Below the pieces are notes generated by a model, which was given only the letters and a program-made list of their open reading frames with translations, had not been told where the DNA came from and did not search any database. Below, piece after piece: positions 1 through 8,469 of a stretch of DNA of 42,617 nucleotides. The stretch's first letter is position 1, and every line of letters begins with the position of its first letter. This DNA is from an uncultured Mycoplasmatota bacterium (GTDB lineage: Bacteria; Bacillota_I; Bacilli_A; RF39; UBA660): the NCBI GenBank assembly GCA_900556025.1, contig USNG01000010.1:1-42617 (forward strand). The letters are read 5' to 3'. A program made the translations under genes and the position numbers.

Positions 1-73
1 ACAGAAAAGTAATTATAATTATTTTTTTAAATATTACTTCAACTAAATCTAATAATCACTGTAAATTAAAAAT

Positions 74-99
74 GGGAACAACCGAGTTCCTGTTTTTTT
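74..99 (+). terminator. Rho-independent terminator or attenuator upstream of the conjugation genes
   Basis: A GGAAC/GTTCC stem (75-79 with 86-90, extended by one G-U pair) around a six-base loop is followed by seven T. It lies just before the first gene and probably ends transcription from outside the window, or attenuates it. A second small perfect inverted repeat, GCCTA-T-TAGGC at 102-112, follows directly and precedes the ribosome binding site; its role is unknown. Confidence 0.6.
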
Positions 100-128
100 A
101 TGCCTATTAGGCAAGAAAGGAAGACAAA

Positions 129-362
129 ATGAAAGACTATATCACAAATACAATTATCTTAAAAAATGGAGATCAGGTTGAAATCGTAGAACCTGCTTCA
201 TTACCATTAAACCAAAAACTAATGTATCAGATTGAAAATGCAGAACATAAAGTAATTATCAATAACCAAGGAACAAAAACTGTTATTCCTGTAGAAAATA
301 TACTCTTCGCAACATCGAGTCCATTAACTATTACGCATGAGGAACTAATAGATGAAATCTAA
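129..362 (+). CDS. Small hypothetical protein of a conjugation module
   Basis: This is a 77-residue soluble protein with no recognised domain and no membrane segment. It is acidic at its C-terminus. A GAAAGGAAG ribosome binding site (115-123) supports the start. Its last 11 bases overlap the start of the PrgI-family gene, so the two are probably translationally coupled and belong to the same transfer module. Codon use (ATC, CTC, TCG, GTA) is richer in G and C than in the surface-protein operons downstream. No function is assigned; membership in a conjugative element is inferred only from the neighbour. Confidence 0.6.
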   Translation: MKDYITNTIILKNGDQVEIVEPASLPLNQKLMYQIENAEHKVIINNQGTKTVIPVENILFATSSPLTITHEELIDEI

Positions 363-816
363 TTTTGAAATCAAGATCAACAAGGAAATACGAGATTATA
401 CAGAAAGTATCTTCTTTGGATTATCTTTAAGACAAAGTATATTTTCTATTATTGCCTGTATCATAGCTACAGGTATTTATTTCCTATTCAATGATAAATT
501 GGGTACAGAAATGACAAGCTGGCTATGTATGTTAGGTGCTGCACCATTTGCTGCACTTGGTTTCATTCGATTTCAAGGAATGTATACCGAAGACATTGTG
601 AAAACTGCACTCTACTCTCTTCTACTTTCTTCAACCAATCTAATCAATAAACCATTTGATTTATATGAAGAAATATTCAATTCAATCATTAATCAATCTC
701 GAAAGGAGTCAATTGTTCATGATAAAAAGTTACGAAAGATTGAAAAAGCTAAACAAAGAAAAAATAAAAATATAAAAAGGAGAAAAGGGTATGAAAAGAT
801 TAGATTCAACTCCTAA
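352..816 (+). CDS. PrgI family protein (conjugative type IV secretion component, VirB3-like)
   Basis: The 154-residue protein has the PrgI layout: a short N-terminal stretch, a GLSLRQ motif, then two closely spaced membrane helices (about residues 28-48 and 54-74) and a following GFIRFQGM segment. PrgI proteins are small inner-membrane components of conjugative type IV secretion systems on Gram-positive plasmids and integrative elements, normally encoded next to the VirB4 ATPase. Here the downstream partner is an agmatine deiminase gene instead. The very basic C-terminal tail (about residues 118-150) runs over the deiminase ribosome binding site and overlaps its start by 26 bases. I infer that only the edge of a transfer module is in the window and that a rearrangement may lie near base 790. 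Confidence 0.75.
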   Translation: MKSNFEIKINKEIRDYTESIFFGLSLRQSIFSIIACIIATGIYFLFNDKLGTEMTSWLCMLGAAPFAALGFIRFQGMYTEDIVKTALYSLLLSSTNLINKPFDLYEEIFNSIINQSRKESIVHDKKLRKIEKAKQRKNKNIKRRKGYEKIRFNS

Positions 817-1900
817 AAAAGATGGATTTAGAATGCCTGGTGAATTTGAACCTCATAGAGGAACATATATCATTTGGCCAGAACGTCCTGATAACTGGAG
901 ATTAGGTGGAAAACCAGCTCAAAAAGTTTTTTTAGAAGTTATTAAAAAGATTGCTAAATATGAACCAATCACTGTAGTTGTTTCAAGAAATCAATATAGT
1001 AATGTTCTTCATTTAGCAAGTGGAAATAACATTCGTGTTGTTGAAATGAGTAATGATGACTCATGGATTCGTGACTGTGGAGCAACTTTTGTAGTAAATG
1101 ACAAAGGTGCTATGCGTGGAATTGATTGGTCATTTAATGCATGGGGAGGACTAGTTGATGGTTTATATTTCCCATGGGATCAAGATGACAAAATTGCTTC
1201 TAAAATGTGTGAAATTGAAAGAGTATCTAGATATAGATTAGATGATTTCATTTTAGAAGGTGGTTCTATTCATGTTGATGGTGAAGGAACTTGTATGGTT
1301 ACTGAAGAATGTCTTCTATCAGAAGGCAGAAACAGTAGCATGACTAAAAAACAAATTGAAAAAACTCTTTGTGAATACTTAAATTGTAAAAAAGTTTTAT
1401 GGATTCCAAGAGGAATTTATCTAGATGAAACTAATGGTCATGTAGATAACATTTGTAATTTTGTTCGTCCAGGAGTAGTAGTATTAGCATGGACTGATAA
1501 TAAAAAAGATCCACAATATGCTATTTCAAAAGAAGCTTATGATTATTTATCAAATGAAACAGATGCTAAAGGTCGTAAGTTAGAAATTCATAAATTATAC
1601 GTACCAAAACCAATTCTAATTACTAAAGAAGAAAGTTTAGGAGTAGATGCTGTAGATGGAACATTACCTCGTCAAAAAGGTGATAGATTAGCAGCAAGTT
1701 ATGTAAACTATTATACTTGTAATGGAGCAATTATTATGCCAACATTTAACGATCCTAATGATGAATTAGCAGTTAAAACATTACAAGCATTATATCCAGA
1801 TCGTAAGATTGAAACTGTTTATGCACGTGAAATATTATTAGGTGGTGGAAATATCCACTGTATTACACAACAAGTTCCAAAAGGAAATTGTGTTGAATAA
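791..1900 (+). CDS. aguA: Agmatine deiminase
   Basis: The 369-residue protein is full length for agmatine deiminase, which converts agmatine to N-carbamoylputrescine and ammonia in the cytoplasm, for polyamine synthesis or agmatine use. The peptidylarginine-deiminase fold motifs are all visible: an N-terminal [17 protein letters not shown] (residues 89-97), [12 protein letters not shown] (from 155), the catalytic His in ETNGHVDN (His217) and the nucleophile in [11 protein letters not shown] (Cys357). AAAAGGAGAAAAGGGT immediately upstream sets the start. Arginine is often CGT, whereas AGA is nearly exclusive in the genes from 3193 on; this may mean high expression or separate ancestry. No carbamoylputrescine hydrolase or agmatine antiporter gene is adjacent, so the rest of the pathway must lie elsewhere. 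Confidence 0.95.
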   Translation: MKRLDSTPKKDGFRMPGEFEPHRGTYIIWPERPDNWRLGGKPAQKVFLEVIKKIAKYEPITVVVSRNQYSNVLHLASGNNIRVVEMSNDDSWIRDCGATFVVNDKGAMRGIDWSFNAWGGLVDGLYFPWDQDDKIASKMCEIERVSRYRLDDFILEGGSIHVDGEGTCMVTEECLLSEGRNSSMTKKQIEKTLCEYLNCKKVLWIPRGIYLDETNGHVDNICNFVRPGVVVLAWTDNKKDPQYAISKEAYDYLSNETDAKGRKLEIHKLYVPKPILITKEESLGVDAVDGTLPRQKGDRLAASYVNYYTCNGAIIMPTFNDPNDELAVKTLQALYPDRKIETVYAREILLGGGNIHCITQQVPKGNCVE

Positions 1901-1910
1901 ATAGTTATTA

Positions 1911-1944
1911 AAGCAAATTCATAAAAAAAGAATTTGCTTTTTTT
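1911..1944 (+). terminator. Rho-independent terminator after aguA
   Basis: AAGCAAATTC (1911-1920) pairs with GAATTTGCTT (1930-1939), with one unpaired or slipped base, and is followed by a T run to 1944. It ends the aguA transcript. Confidence 0.85.
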
Positions 1945-1952
1945 ATATATTA

Positions 1953-1972
1953 TGATATATTTTTTATGGTGA
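1953..1972 (+). promoter_or_regulatory. Extended -10 promoter and ribosome binding site deciding the start at 1978
   Basis: TGA-TATATT (1953-1961) fits an extended -10. Transcription would begin near 1968, so the upstream ATG at 1966 could not be on the transcript. GGTGA (1968-1972) then serves as ribosome binding site for ATG 1978. The same compact layout recurs before 28289, 31726, 33002 and 38035. Confidence 0.45.
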
Positions 1973-1977
1973 ACAAA

Positions 1978-2490
1978 ATGTTAGATTTATTAATTGATGA
2001 AAAAAGAAAAGATTATAAATGTTTTGATTTATTAAGAGAACTTTATACTACAAATAATGAGTTTAAAAGGTCAATAGATAATGGAATAAAATTAGGAAAA
2101 ATACATGGTTTTAGTGAAGATGTGTGGAATTTAATAGATGCTCAAAATATTAGGGTAATTAATAGTTTTGAAGATATATTTGCCACAGGATTTAATATAG
2201 GTGGATGTACAACTGTAACAAAACAATTTAGTTATTCATTTGATCATATATTAATTTGCGGTGGGGATGTAGGTTTTTTAGAAAATACTAAAAATTCTGA
2301 TGAAAAAGGTAAACATACATGGATGTTAAAAGATGGTGTTATTTATGATACATCATTAATGCTTTTAATAGATGAAAACTATGCATATGAATTTTTAGGA
2401 TATAAAGAGTTAAAAAGAGATAACCCTTCAAAAGATAGAATATATAATTATGCAAAAGAATTCGCAAGAGACAATAATTTAAAAAAATAG
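1978..2490 (+). CDS. Hypothetical protein, possibly transglutaminase-like
   Basis: From ATG 1978 this is a 170-residue soluble protein with no signal or membrane segment. The reading frame also opens at ATG 1966, but that start has no ribosome binding site and lies ahead of the likely transcription start. The second half contains a possible Cys-His-Asp arrangement: Cys77 in GGCTTV, His113 in GKHTWML and Asp124 in VIYDTS. That order and spacing resemble transglutaminase-like or papain-fold proteins, where the His-x-Trp and tyrosine-aspartate segments are typical. The match is by eye only and the family is not certain. It lies alone between two terminators, so its neighbours give no functional hint. 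Confidence 0.7.
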   Translation: MLDLLIDEKRKDYKCFDLLRELYTTNNEFKRSIDNGIKLGKIHGFSEDVWNLIDAQNIRVINSFEDIFATGFNIGGCTTVTKQFSYSFDHILICGGDVGFLENTKNSDEKGKHTWMLKDGVIYDTSLMLLIDENYAYEFLGYKELKRDNPSKDRIYNYAKEFARDNNLKK

Positions 2491-2542
2491 TTATCTCTTT
2501 TTTTATTGGATTGCATATTCTATTTATAGGAGGGCTAATATC

Positions 2543-3082
2543 ATGTTTAATAATTATAAAGAAATAGTAACAAAAGCTATAATTGGAAAGGGTAAAAAAA
2601 CATTTAAAAATGACTATGAAGTAGAAGCAGAAAAAGAAGTTGATAATGTTCTAGGCTGTTGGGTAATAAATCATAATTTAAAAGGTACAAAAGAAGATGA
2701 TTATATCAAAATAAATGGAAGTTATGATATAAATATTTGGTATAGTTATGATAATAATACAAAAACAGATGTGATAAGTAAAAAAATGTTCTATGAAGAA
2801 AAAGTCAAAGTAAAAGTTAAAGATAACACTGAAGTTAGTGATGACTCTGAAATTATAATTAGAAGTTTAAAAAATCCAACTTGTATAGATGTTGGTAACG
2901 AAGATAGAACAATCAAATATACTATTTCTAAAGAATTGGGAATAGAAATAGTCGGAGATGCTAAAATAAGAATACCAGTCACTAATAGTGAAGAAGATTA
3001 TGATATTATTATAGATGAAAAAAGTATAAATGAAGAAATAGATAAAGAAGTAAAAGTAGATTATTTAGAAGATAAAAAATAA
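2543..3082 (+). CDS. cotE: CotE-like outer spore coat protein
   Basis: At 179 residues the protein matches the length of Bacillus subtilis CotE (about 181), the morphogenetic protein that assembles the outer coat around the forespore. The N-terminus reads YKEIVTKAIIGKGKK, followed by LGCWVINH and, after a short gap, WYSYDNNTKT; these are the most conserved CotE blocks, in the expected order. The acidic C-terminal tail is also typical. The ribosome binding site is AGGAGGG (2528-2534). The gene is monocistronic, with a strong terminator after it. Its presence indicates that the organism makes spores or descends from spore formers; CotE-like domains could have another role in a lineage that has lost sporulation. 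Confidence 0.9.
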   Translation: MFNNYKEIVTKAIIGKGKKTFKNDYEVEAEKEVDNVLGCWVINHNLKGTKEDDYIKINGSYDINIWYSYDNNTKTDVISKKMFYEEKVKVKVKDNTEVSDDSEIIIRSLKNPTCIDVGNEDRTIKYTISKELGIEIVGDAKIRIPVTNSEEDYDIIIDEKSINEEIDKEVKVDYLEDKK

Positions 3083-3083
3083 T

Positions 3084-3105
3084 AGACGTACAAAACGTCT
3101 TTTTA
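3084..3105 (+). terminator. Rho-independent terminator after cotE
   Basis: AGACGT (3084-3089) and ACGTCT (3095-3100) form a perfect six-base-pair stem with loop ACAAA, followed by a T run. It separates cotE from the surface-protein operon. Confidence 0.85.
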
Positions 3106-3148
3106 TTTGGATAAAATTATAAAAAAGATTTAAAATCAATTAAATAAA

Positions 3149-3157
3149 TGATATAAT
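3149..3157 (+). promoter_or_regulatory. Promoter of surface-protein unit A
   Basis: TG-A-TATAAT is a perfect extended -10 with no convincing -35. Transcription would start near 3164, about 29 bases before the ATG. GGGTGA upstream of the ATG is the ribosome binding site. Confidence 0.6.
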
Positions 3158-3192
3158 ACTATTGAATAATTTGATAATATGGGTGAATATAT

Positions 3193-6100
3193 ATGAAGAA
3201 TAAATGGATATTTTATTTATTTGTATTAATTGCTGTAGGGCTTTCAGTTTTTGGAGTAATATATGTAGTTAATAGTATGAGTACAGAAACTCATAGTTTT
3301 TCTAGTGATGGATATGCTTTATATTCTGATAATAAAGATACTAAACCAGCAAGCTATAGTTTCACAAATGGAACAGATTATAGCTATAAAAAACTTAAAA
3401 ATAATATTACTTTCACATCAACAGATGGTAATGTAGCAATAGACGAATCTACATTTATTCACTATGCAAATAAATCATATATGCCACTTAAAAATGTTGT
3501 AGGATTAGATTTATCAACAATAGATAGTAAAATTATTTTCTACTATAATATTTATAAGAATACAATTATCAAAACAGAAAGTGATAAATTAACAATTAAC
3601 ACTCAATCAGATGAAAAAATATCATTTAATAATATGTTAATAAGAATAAATGATAATAAATATCTTTTAATTGGAGATAATGTTAGAGCAACACTAGTAA
3701 CAGAAGAAATAATTGATTTTGGTAATTATGTTTATTTTGAATATGTAGATGGTTCAGTAATTAAAATATATAATAATACTAAATCATATAAAACAATTGC
3801 TAAAGGAACTAAAATCATAGTTGGAGATAATACTATTGATTTAAATAAGAAAACTATATCTAAAAAGAATGAAGAATATATTACATTAAGTAATTTAGTA
3901 ATTGATAATGATGGTAATATTGATATTATTGTTGATGATACTGTAGAAAAATTACCTGATATTAATAAACCAAATGCAGATATTAATAATGGTGGTACTA
4001 CAGGTGGAGGAACAAATGGAGGCTCAACTGGTGGAAATACAGTAGTAGATGATAATAATCAAAATGATGACAATAACTCTACTCAAGAACCTACAGAAGA
4101 AGAGGAAGACCCATTAAAGAAAATAGCACAACCTACATTTAAAGTAACAGAAATGGTATTAACACCAATAAAATTAGATGCAAAAATAGAAATAACAGAT
4201 GAAGATAATATTTTAACATCAGCTACAAGTGTAACAGTAGTAGAAAACTCAACATCAAAAGTAGTTTATGAACAAGAAGCTGCTATGGGAGATACAAATA
4301 TTTTACTTTCTGTTGGAAATCTTAGTCCTAATACTGAATACACAATTTATTGTAAAGCAGATTATGAAATTGAAGGAATAGAATATAATAAAACATTCTT
4401 ATCAAAAATATTTAGAAGTCAAGCATTAGGAGTATCATTCACTAAGAGTTATGCAACTAATGAATCATTAGGAATTAAAGTATCAAAAGATAACTATTCA
4501 AAAGTATCATCTGTAACAATTACAATTTACAATTCTAAAGGTGAAAAATTAGATTATCAAGCAGTAAATCTTAGTGATGAAAGCATTCAAGAAGTAGTAT
4601 TTACTGGTTTAGATAGTAATAGTACTTATAGTGTTATAATGAGTGAAATACTAGTAGATGGTTTAGTTGTAAGTAATGGATACTCAGAAAGAGCTTCATT
4701 TAAAACTTTAAAACAAGCACCTACAATAGAAAAGTTAGAATATGAAATAGACAAAAGAAATCAAACATTTAACTTAAAAGCTACTGGTGTTAATGATAGT
4801 GATTATGGTATTGAAAAATACAGATATGAAATATATGATGCAAGAAGTGATTTAGAAAAAGATGATCCTATTTTGGAAATTACATCTGACAATACAGATA
4901 TAGTAAAAGTTAAAGTAGATGATATAAAATTAAATAGAGGTACCGCATATACTTATAAATTAGTTTTAGAATTTAATGATAATGAAAAAATAGTTGAGTA
5001 TACAAAAGATCTTGGAACAACAATGCAACTAGATGGAGTAGAGTTTCCAACAGTAAGATGGGAAAAAACAAATGTTACATGGGAACAAATAAATGGAACT
5101 ATAATAGTAGATGATCCATCAGGAGCAATAGTAAGTGATAACTTTAAAGTAGTTTATAAAAACTCTTTAGGAATTCACTCATCAAGAACAATAACAGCTT
5201 CTACTGATTCTGATTCTATTCCAATTAATATTAATAATTTAAGAGCAAATGAAACTTATACATTCGAAGTATTTGCAGATGTAAATATGCAAGATGATAA
5301 TGAACAAGTAGATGAAATGTATATAGGAAGTGTATTTGTTCAAACAGAAAAACCAAAGAATTTAATAGCAAATTATTCACTTAGTAATGATTATTTAACA
5401 GCATTTGGAATTAACATGATTTTAACAAATCCAAGTGAAGGAGAAGCATCACTTGAAGCAAGTACAATAAGTGAAATGACATTAACTTTATATCAAGGAA
5501 CTGGAACATCTGGTACAAAAGAAGTTGCTAAAAAAGTAGTAGATTTAAATGAAGATGATTATAAAAGTACAATCAAAGAATTATTCTATGATCAATCAAC
5601 TACACTAAATCCAACATACTTTGATAGTAAAAACTCAGACTATACACAAAAAACATATACTTTAAAAGTAAGTAATGTTTATGACTATACTGATTATAAA
5701 AATGAAATAACTATTATAAATGATGAATATACATTCCCAATAAATAGTTATATTCCAGATACACCAACTGATCCAGATAATGCAATTATTGTAACAAAAG
5801 TATTAAATAAAAATGCTGAAGTATTTGGATTAGAATATGATAATAATTTAGAACCTAACACAATAGTTGGATATAACTTAGTAACAGATTACTTAAACGA
5901 ATCAGGAAATGCTACTAGACTTGTATATCATGTTTGGAAATATGATCCTACTACAAAAGAATATGTAAAATTAGATAATCTTGATAGAGTAGTAACATTT
6001 AACGAAGAAGGATTAGTAAATCCAGAGTTATTTGAAATAGGATATGGTACTCCAAATAATGTAGATGATACTGATATGTTAAGAAGAGGAAATAAATATA

Positions 6101-8469
6101 GATTCTCTTATGAAGTGTATTTAGATATTGATGGAGATGGAACAGAAGATGGAGTATATCCAACAATAGTTGATGAAAATATGGTTTTAAGATCAAAAGA
6201 ACTAGTAGCAAACAAAGAAAGTTCTAAATTCCAAGTATACCCATCAACTTCAACAAGTAATACAGCAACATGGAAATATAAATATGTAGATGTTGATAGT
6301 AGTTTAGCCAATAATAAATTATATAGCTTTGTAGGAAACTCAGTAAATCCAAGTTCAAATGCTGATATTAGTGTTTCAGATGATTATCAAGCAATTACAT
6401 TAACTAAACTAACTGCAAAACAATTCTATACAATTAAAAAACAAGAACAATTAATAAAAGGTGAAAATATTACATATGAAAATTTAACATCACAATATTT
6501 CTATGGAATTAATGGTTCATTAAATATAACATATTCAACAGAAATAGACTCAAATAAATTAATAGTAAGTATTGATGACTATTATGATAAAACAGATATC
6601 ACTGATTTAATTGTTTCAGCTGATGTTAAAATAATTCCAACATCAAGTGCAGATGCTACAAGAATTGGAGAAAAAACATTAACAAATTTAACATTTGATA
6701 GTGGAAACATTAATATAGATTTATTTGATATAGCAGAATATCTATCAGTAGAATTTAAAACAGAAGTAACAATTTATATTGATACAGGTAACACTGGATT
6801 TGATGTCCCTTCAGCATTTAAAGCTATTCAAAAAGGATCAATCTCTGCTGGAGCAAACTATTTCTATATAGGTGATGATAACAAATTAGCTCAAAACTCT
6901 ATTATAAGTGGCAGTGAATTTGAAACTGATTTTGATACTAAAAATTACTTATTAAAAATAACAAATAAAAGTAATAAATCATTAGATTTAAATGTATCTA
7001 TAGATGAAACTGGTGTAGTTTATTCAAATGGAAATATTGTTCTAAAAGAATTAACTGCTCAAAAATTAAATTCAGACTCAAATATTACTAAATATGACCT
7101 AATTATACCTAGTATTAAAATGTTAACAGGAAGTAATAAATTAAATATCTTAGCTCTATTAAATACAGCTGAAATTAGTCCTAAAATTTCTGTATTAGAT
7201 AGTATTAATATTAAAGATAATTTAATATATATGGATTTATACTCAACAGATGAAAATGGTGTTAATGCTAAATTCATGAAAACACTTAGTGATACAGTAA
7301 CAAACTTTAATAAGAAAATAACAATAACTGGATTAAGTCCCAAAACAAACTATTATGTACAATTCTATACATATGTATATAATGTAAATACATCAAGTTA
7401 CGAAAAATATTATTTATATGATAACGACTATAAAATATCAGGATATAGTTATAGATTCTATACTTTATCAGATGTAGGTGTTAAAAATATAAAAGTAGAT
7501 TTCCAAAAAGATTCATATACAAATAAAAAATTAAAATTTGATTATACTCTAGATAATATTCAAGGATATGATTATATAGCTTATGAAATATATGAATTAA
7601 TAGATGGAGAATATCAAAAAGTAAATGTTGAAATACCTAATTCAGTAGCATTCTTTACTAATATGTCATTCACAGTAGATGCAACTCCAGGAAATGAAGC
7701 AGGATTTGCTTATGGAAAGAAATATAGACTAGATATTAGTCCAATAGGTCATTATACTGATGATGAAGGTACTAAAGAATTAGATTTAGGTAAAACAAGT
7801 TTTGTATTCACACTAGATGATTTTGAAGAACCATATATAGGTATTTCTTCAGGAAAAACAAGTGACACTATTTATTTTAGAGTTAGTATTGATGATGTAA
7901 GTAAAGTTGTAAAAGATGATTTATATACTGTTAAATTGATGGATTCTAACTATAATGTAATAGCTACAATAAATGATATATCTACAAACAGTATTAATAA
8001 GAAATTTACATTCTCTAAAGATGAATATAATCTTAAAGAAAATGATGTTTACATCTTTATGGTAATGGTAGATGCTGACTATAAAAATAAGAAGAGTGAT
8101 TATACTAATATAAATCAAACTAAGAGTATTAGATTTGGTGATTCAGTTAACTTAGGTAGTGTAACAGCAAATAAAAATGCAAATAATCAATATGCATTAG
8201 ATATCATATTTGCTGACTCTTATAAACTAGGAACAATAGATAAGATTTCTTATACAGTAAGTTCAACTAGTGTATCATACTTTGCAACTGGTAATACAGA
8301 CTTCATAACAAGATATGAACCTAATACAGATTTATATTATTACACAATGGAATTAACTCAAAGTGAAAATTTTGCACCAGGAAATGTGTATACTATAACA
8401 ATGAATTTCTATTCAAATAGTAATTTAGTTGCACAAGAAGAAATTAATTACTACTATGGAGGTGCATAA
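3193..8469 (+). CDS. Giant membrane-anchored surface protein with tandem fibronectin-III-like domains
   Basis: This 1758-residue protein starts with a lysine-flanked hydrophobic segment (residues 4-28) that lacks a cleavage site and should act as a signal anchor, leaving about 1730 residues outside. Next comes a beta-rich membrane-proximal domain (about 35-255), then a Gly/Asn/Thr and acidic linker (about 260-305). The rest is roughly a dozen repeats of about 100 residues with the fibronectin-III-like signature 'L-x-P-N-T-x-Y-x-V/I' and a conserved T-F-x-T/S-type end. There is no sortase motif and no C-terminal membrane segment. It is the first gene of a unit whose second gene has the same plan, and it lies just before an F1-like ATPase operon. 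Adhesion or a structural surface role is inferred; no enzymatic motif was seen. Confidence 0.85.
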   Translation: MKNKWIFYLFVLIAVGLSVFGVIYVVNSMSTETHSFSSDGYALYSDNKDTKPASYSFTNGTDYSYKKLKNNITFTSTDGNVAIDESTFIHYANKSYMPLKNVVGLDLSTIDSKIIFYYNIYKNTIIKTESDKLTINTQSDEKISFNNMLIRINDNKYLLIGDNVRATLVTEEIIDFGNYVYFEYVDGSVIKIYNNTKSYKTIAKGTKIIVGDNTIDLNKKTISKKNEEYITLSNLVIDNDGNIDIIVDDTVEKLPDINKPNADINNGGTTGGGTNGGSTGGNTVVDDNNQNDDNNSTQEPTEEEEDPLKKIAQPTFKVTEMVLTPIKLDAKIEITDEDNILTSATSVTVVENSTSKVVYEQEAAMGDTNILLSVGNLSPNTEYTIYCKADYEIEGIEYNKTFLSKIFRSQALGVSFTKSYATNESLGIKVSKDNYSKVSSVTITIYNSKGEKLDYQAVNLSDESIQEVVFTGLDSNSTYSVIMSEILVDGLVVSNGYSERASFKTLKQAPTIEKLEYEIDKRNQTFNLKATGVNDSDYGIEKYRYEIYDARSDLEKDDPILEITSDNTDIVKVKVDDIKLNRGTAYTYKLVLEFNDNEKIVEYTKDLGTTMQLDGVEFPTVRWEKTNVTWEQINGTIIVDDPSGAIVSDNFKVVYKNSLGIHSSRTITASTDSDSIPININNLRANETYTFEVFADVNMQDDNEQVDEMYIGSVFVQTEKPKNLIANYSLSNDYLTAFGINMILTNPSEGEASLEASTISEMTLTLYQGTGTSGTKEVAKKVVDLNEDDYKSTIKELFYDQSTTLNPTYFDSKNSDYTQKTYTLKVSNVYDYTDYKNEITIINDEYTFPINSYIPDTPTDPDNAIIVTKVLNKNAEVFGLEYDNNLEPNTIVGYNLVTDYLNESGNATRLVYHVWKYDPTTKEYVKLDNLDRVVTFNEEGLVNPELFEIGYGTPNNVDDTDMLRRGNKYRFSYEVYLDIDGDGTEDGVYPTIVDENMVLRSKELVANKESSKFQVYPSTSTSNTATWKYKYVDVDSSLANNKLYSFVGNSVNPSSNADISVSDDYQAITLTKLTAKQFYTIKKQEQLIKGENITYENLTSQYFYGINGSLNITYSTEIDSNKLIVSIDDYYDKTDITDLIVSADVKIIPTSSADATRIGEKTLTNLTFDSGNINIDLFDIAEYLSVEFKTEVTIYIDTGNTGFDVPSAFKAIQKGSISAGANYFYIGDDNKLAQNSIISGSEFETDFDTKNYLLKITNKSNKSLDLNVSIDETGVVYSNGNIVLKELTAQKLNSDSNITKYDLIIPSIKMLTGSNKLNILALLNTAEISPKISVLDSINIKDNLIYMDLYSTDENGVNAKFMKTLSDTVTNFNKKITITGLSPKTNYYVQFYTYVYNVNTSSYEKYYLYDNDYKISGYSYRFYTLSDVGVKNIKVDFQKDSYTNKKLKFDYTLDNIQGYDYIAYEIYELIDGEYQKVNVEIPNSVAFFTNMSFTVDATPGNEAGFAYGKKYRLDISPIGHYTDDEGTKELDLGKTSFVFTLDDFEEPYIGISSGKTSDTIYFRVSIDDVSKVVKDDLYTVKLMDSNYNVIATINDISTNSINKKFTFSKDEYNLKENDVYIFMVMVDADYKNKKSDYTNINQTKSIRFGDSVNLGSVTANKNANNQYALDIIFADSYKLGTIDKISYTVSSTSVSYFATGNTDFITRYEPNTDLYYYTMELTQSENFAPGNVYTITMNFYSNSNLVAQEEINYYYGGA

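Noticed and set aside
1966..1977. ATG 1966 as start of the 170-residue protein
   Set aside because: It has no ribosome binding site and lies just upstream of the likely transcription start.
5999..6311. Minus-strand open frames within the 1758-residue gene, and similar ones in the other large genes
   Set aside because: They have low-complexity Leu/Ile/Tyr-rich translations, no ribosome binding sites, and mirror a well-supported plus-strand gene.
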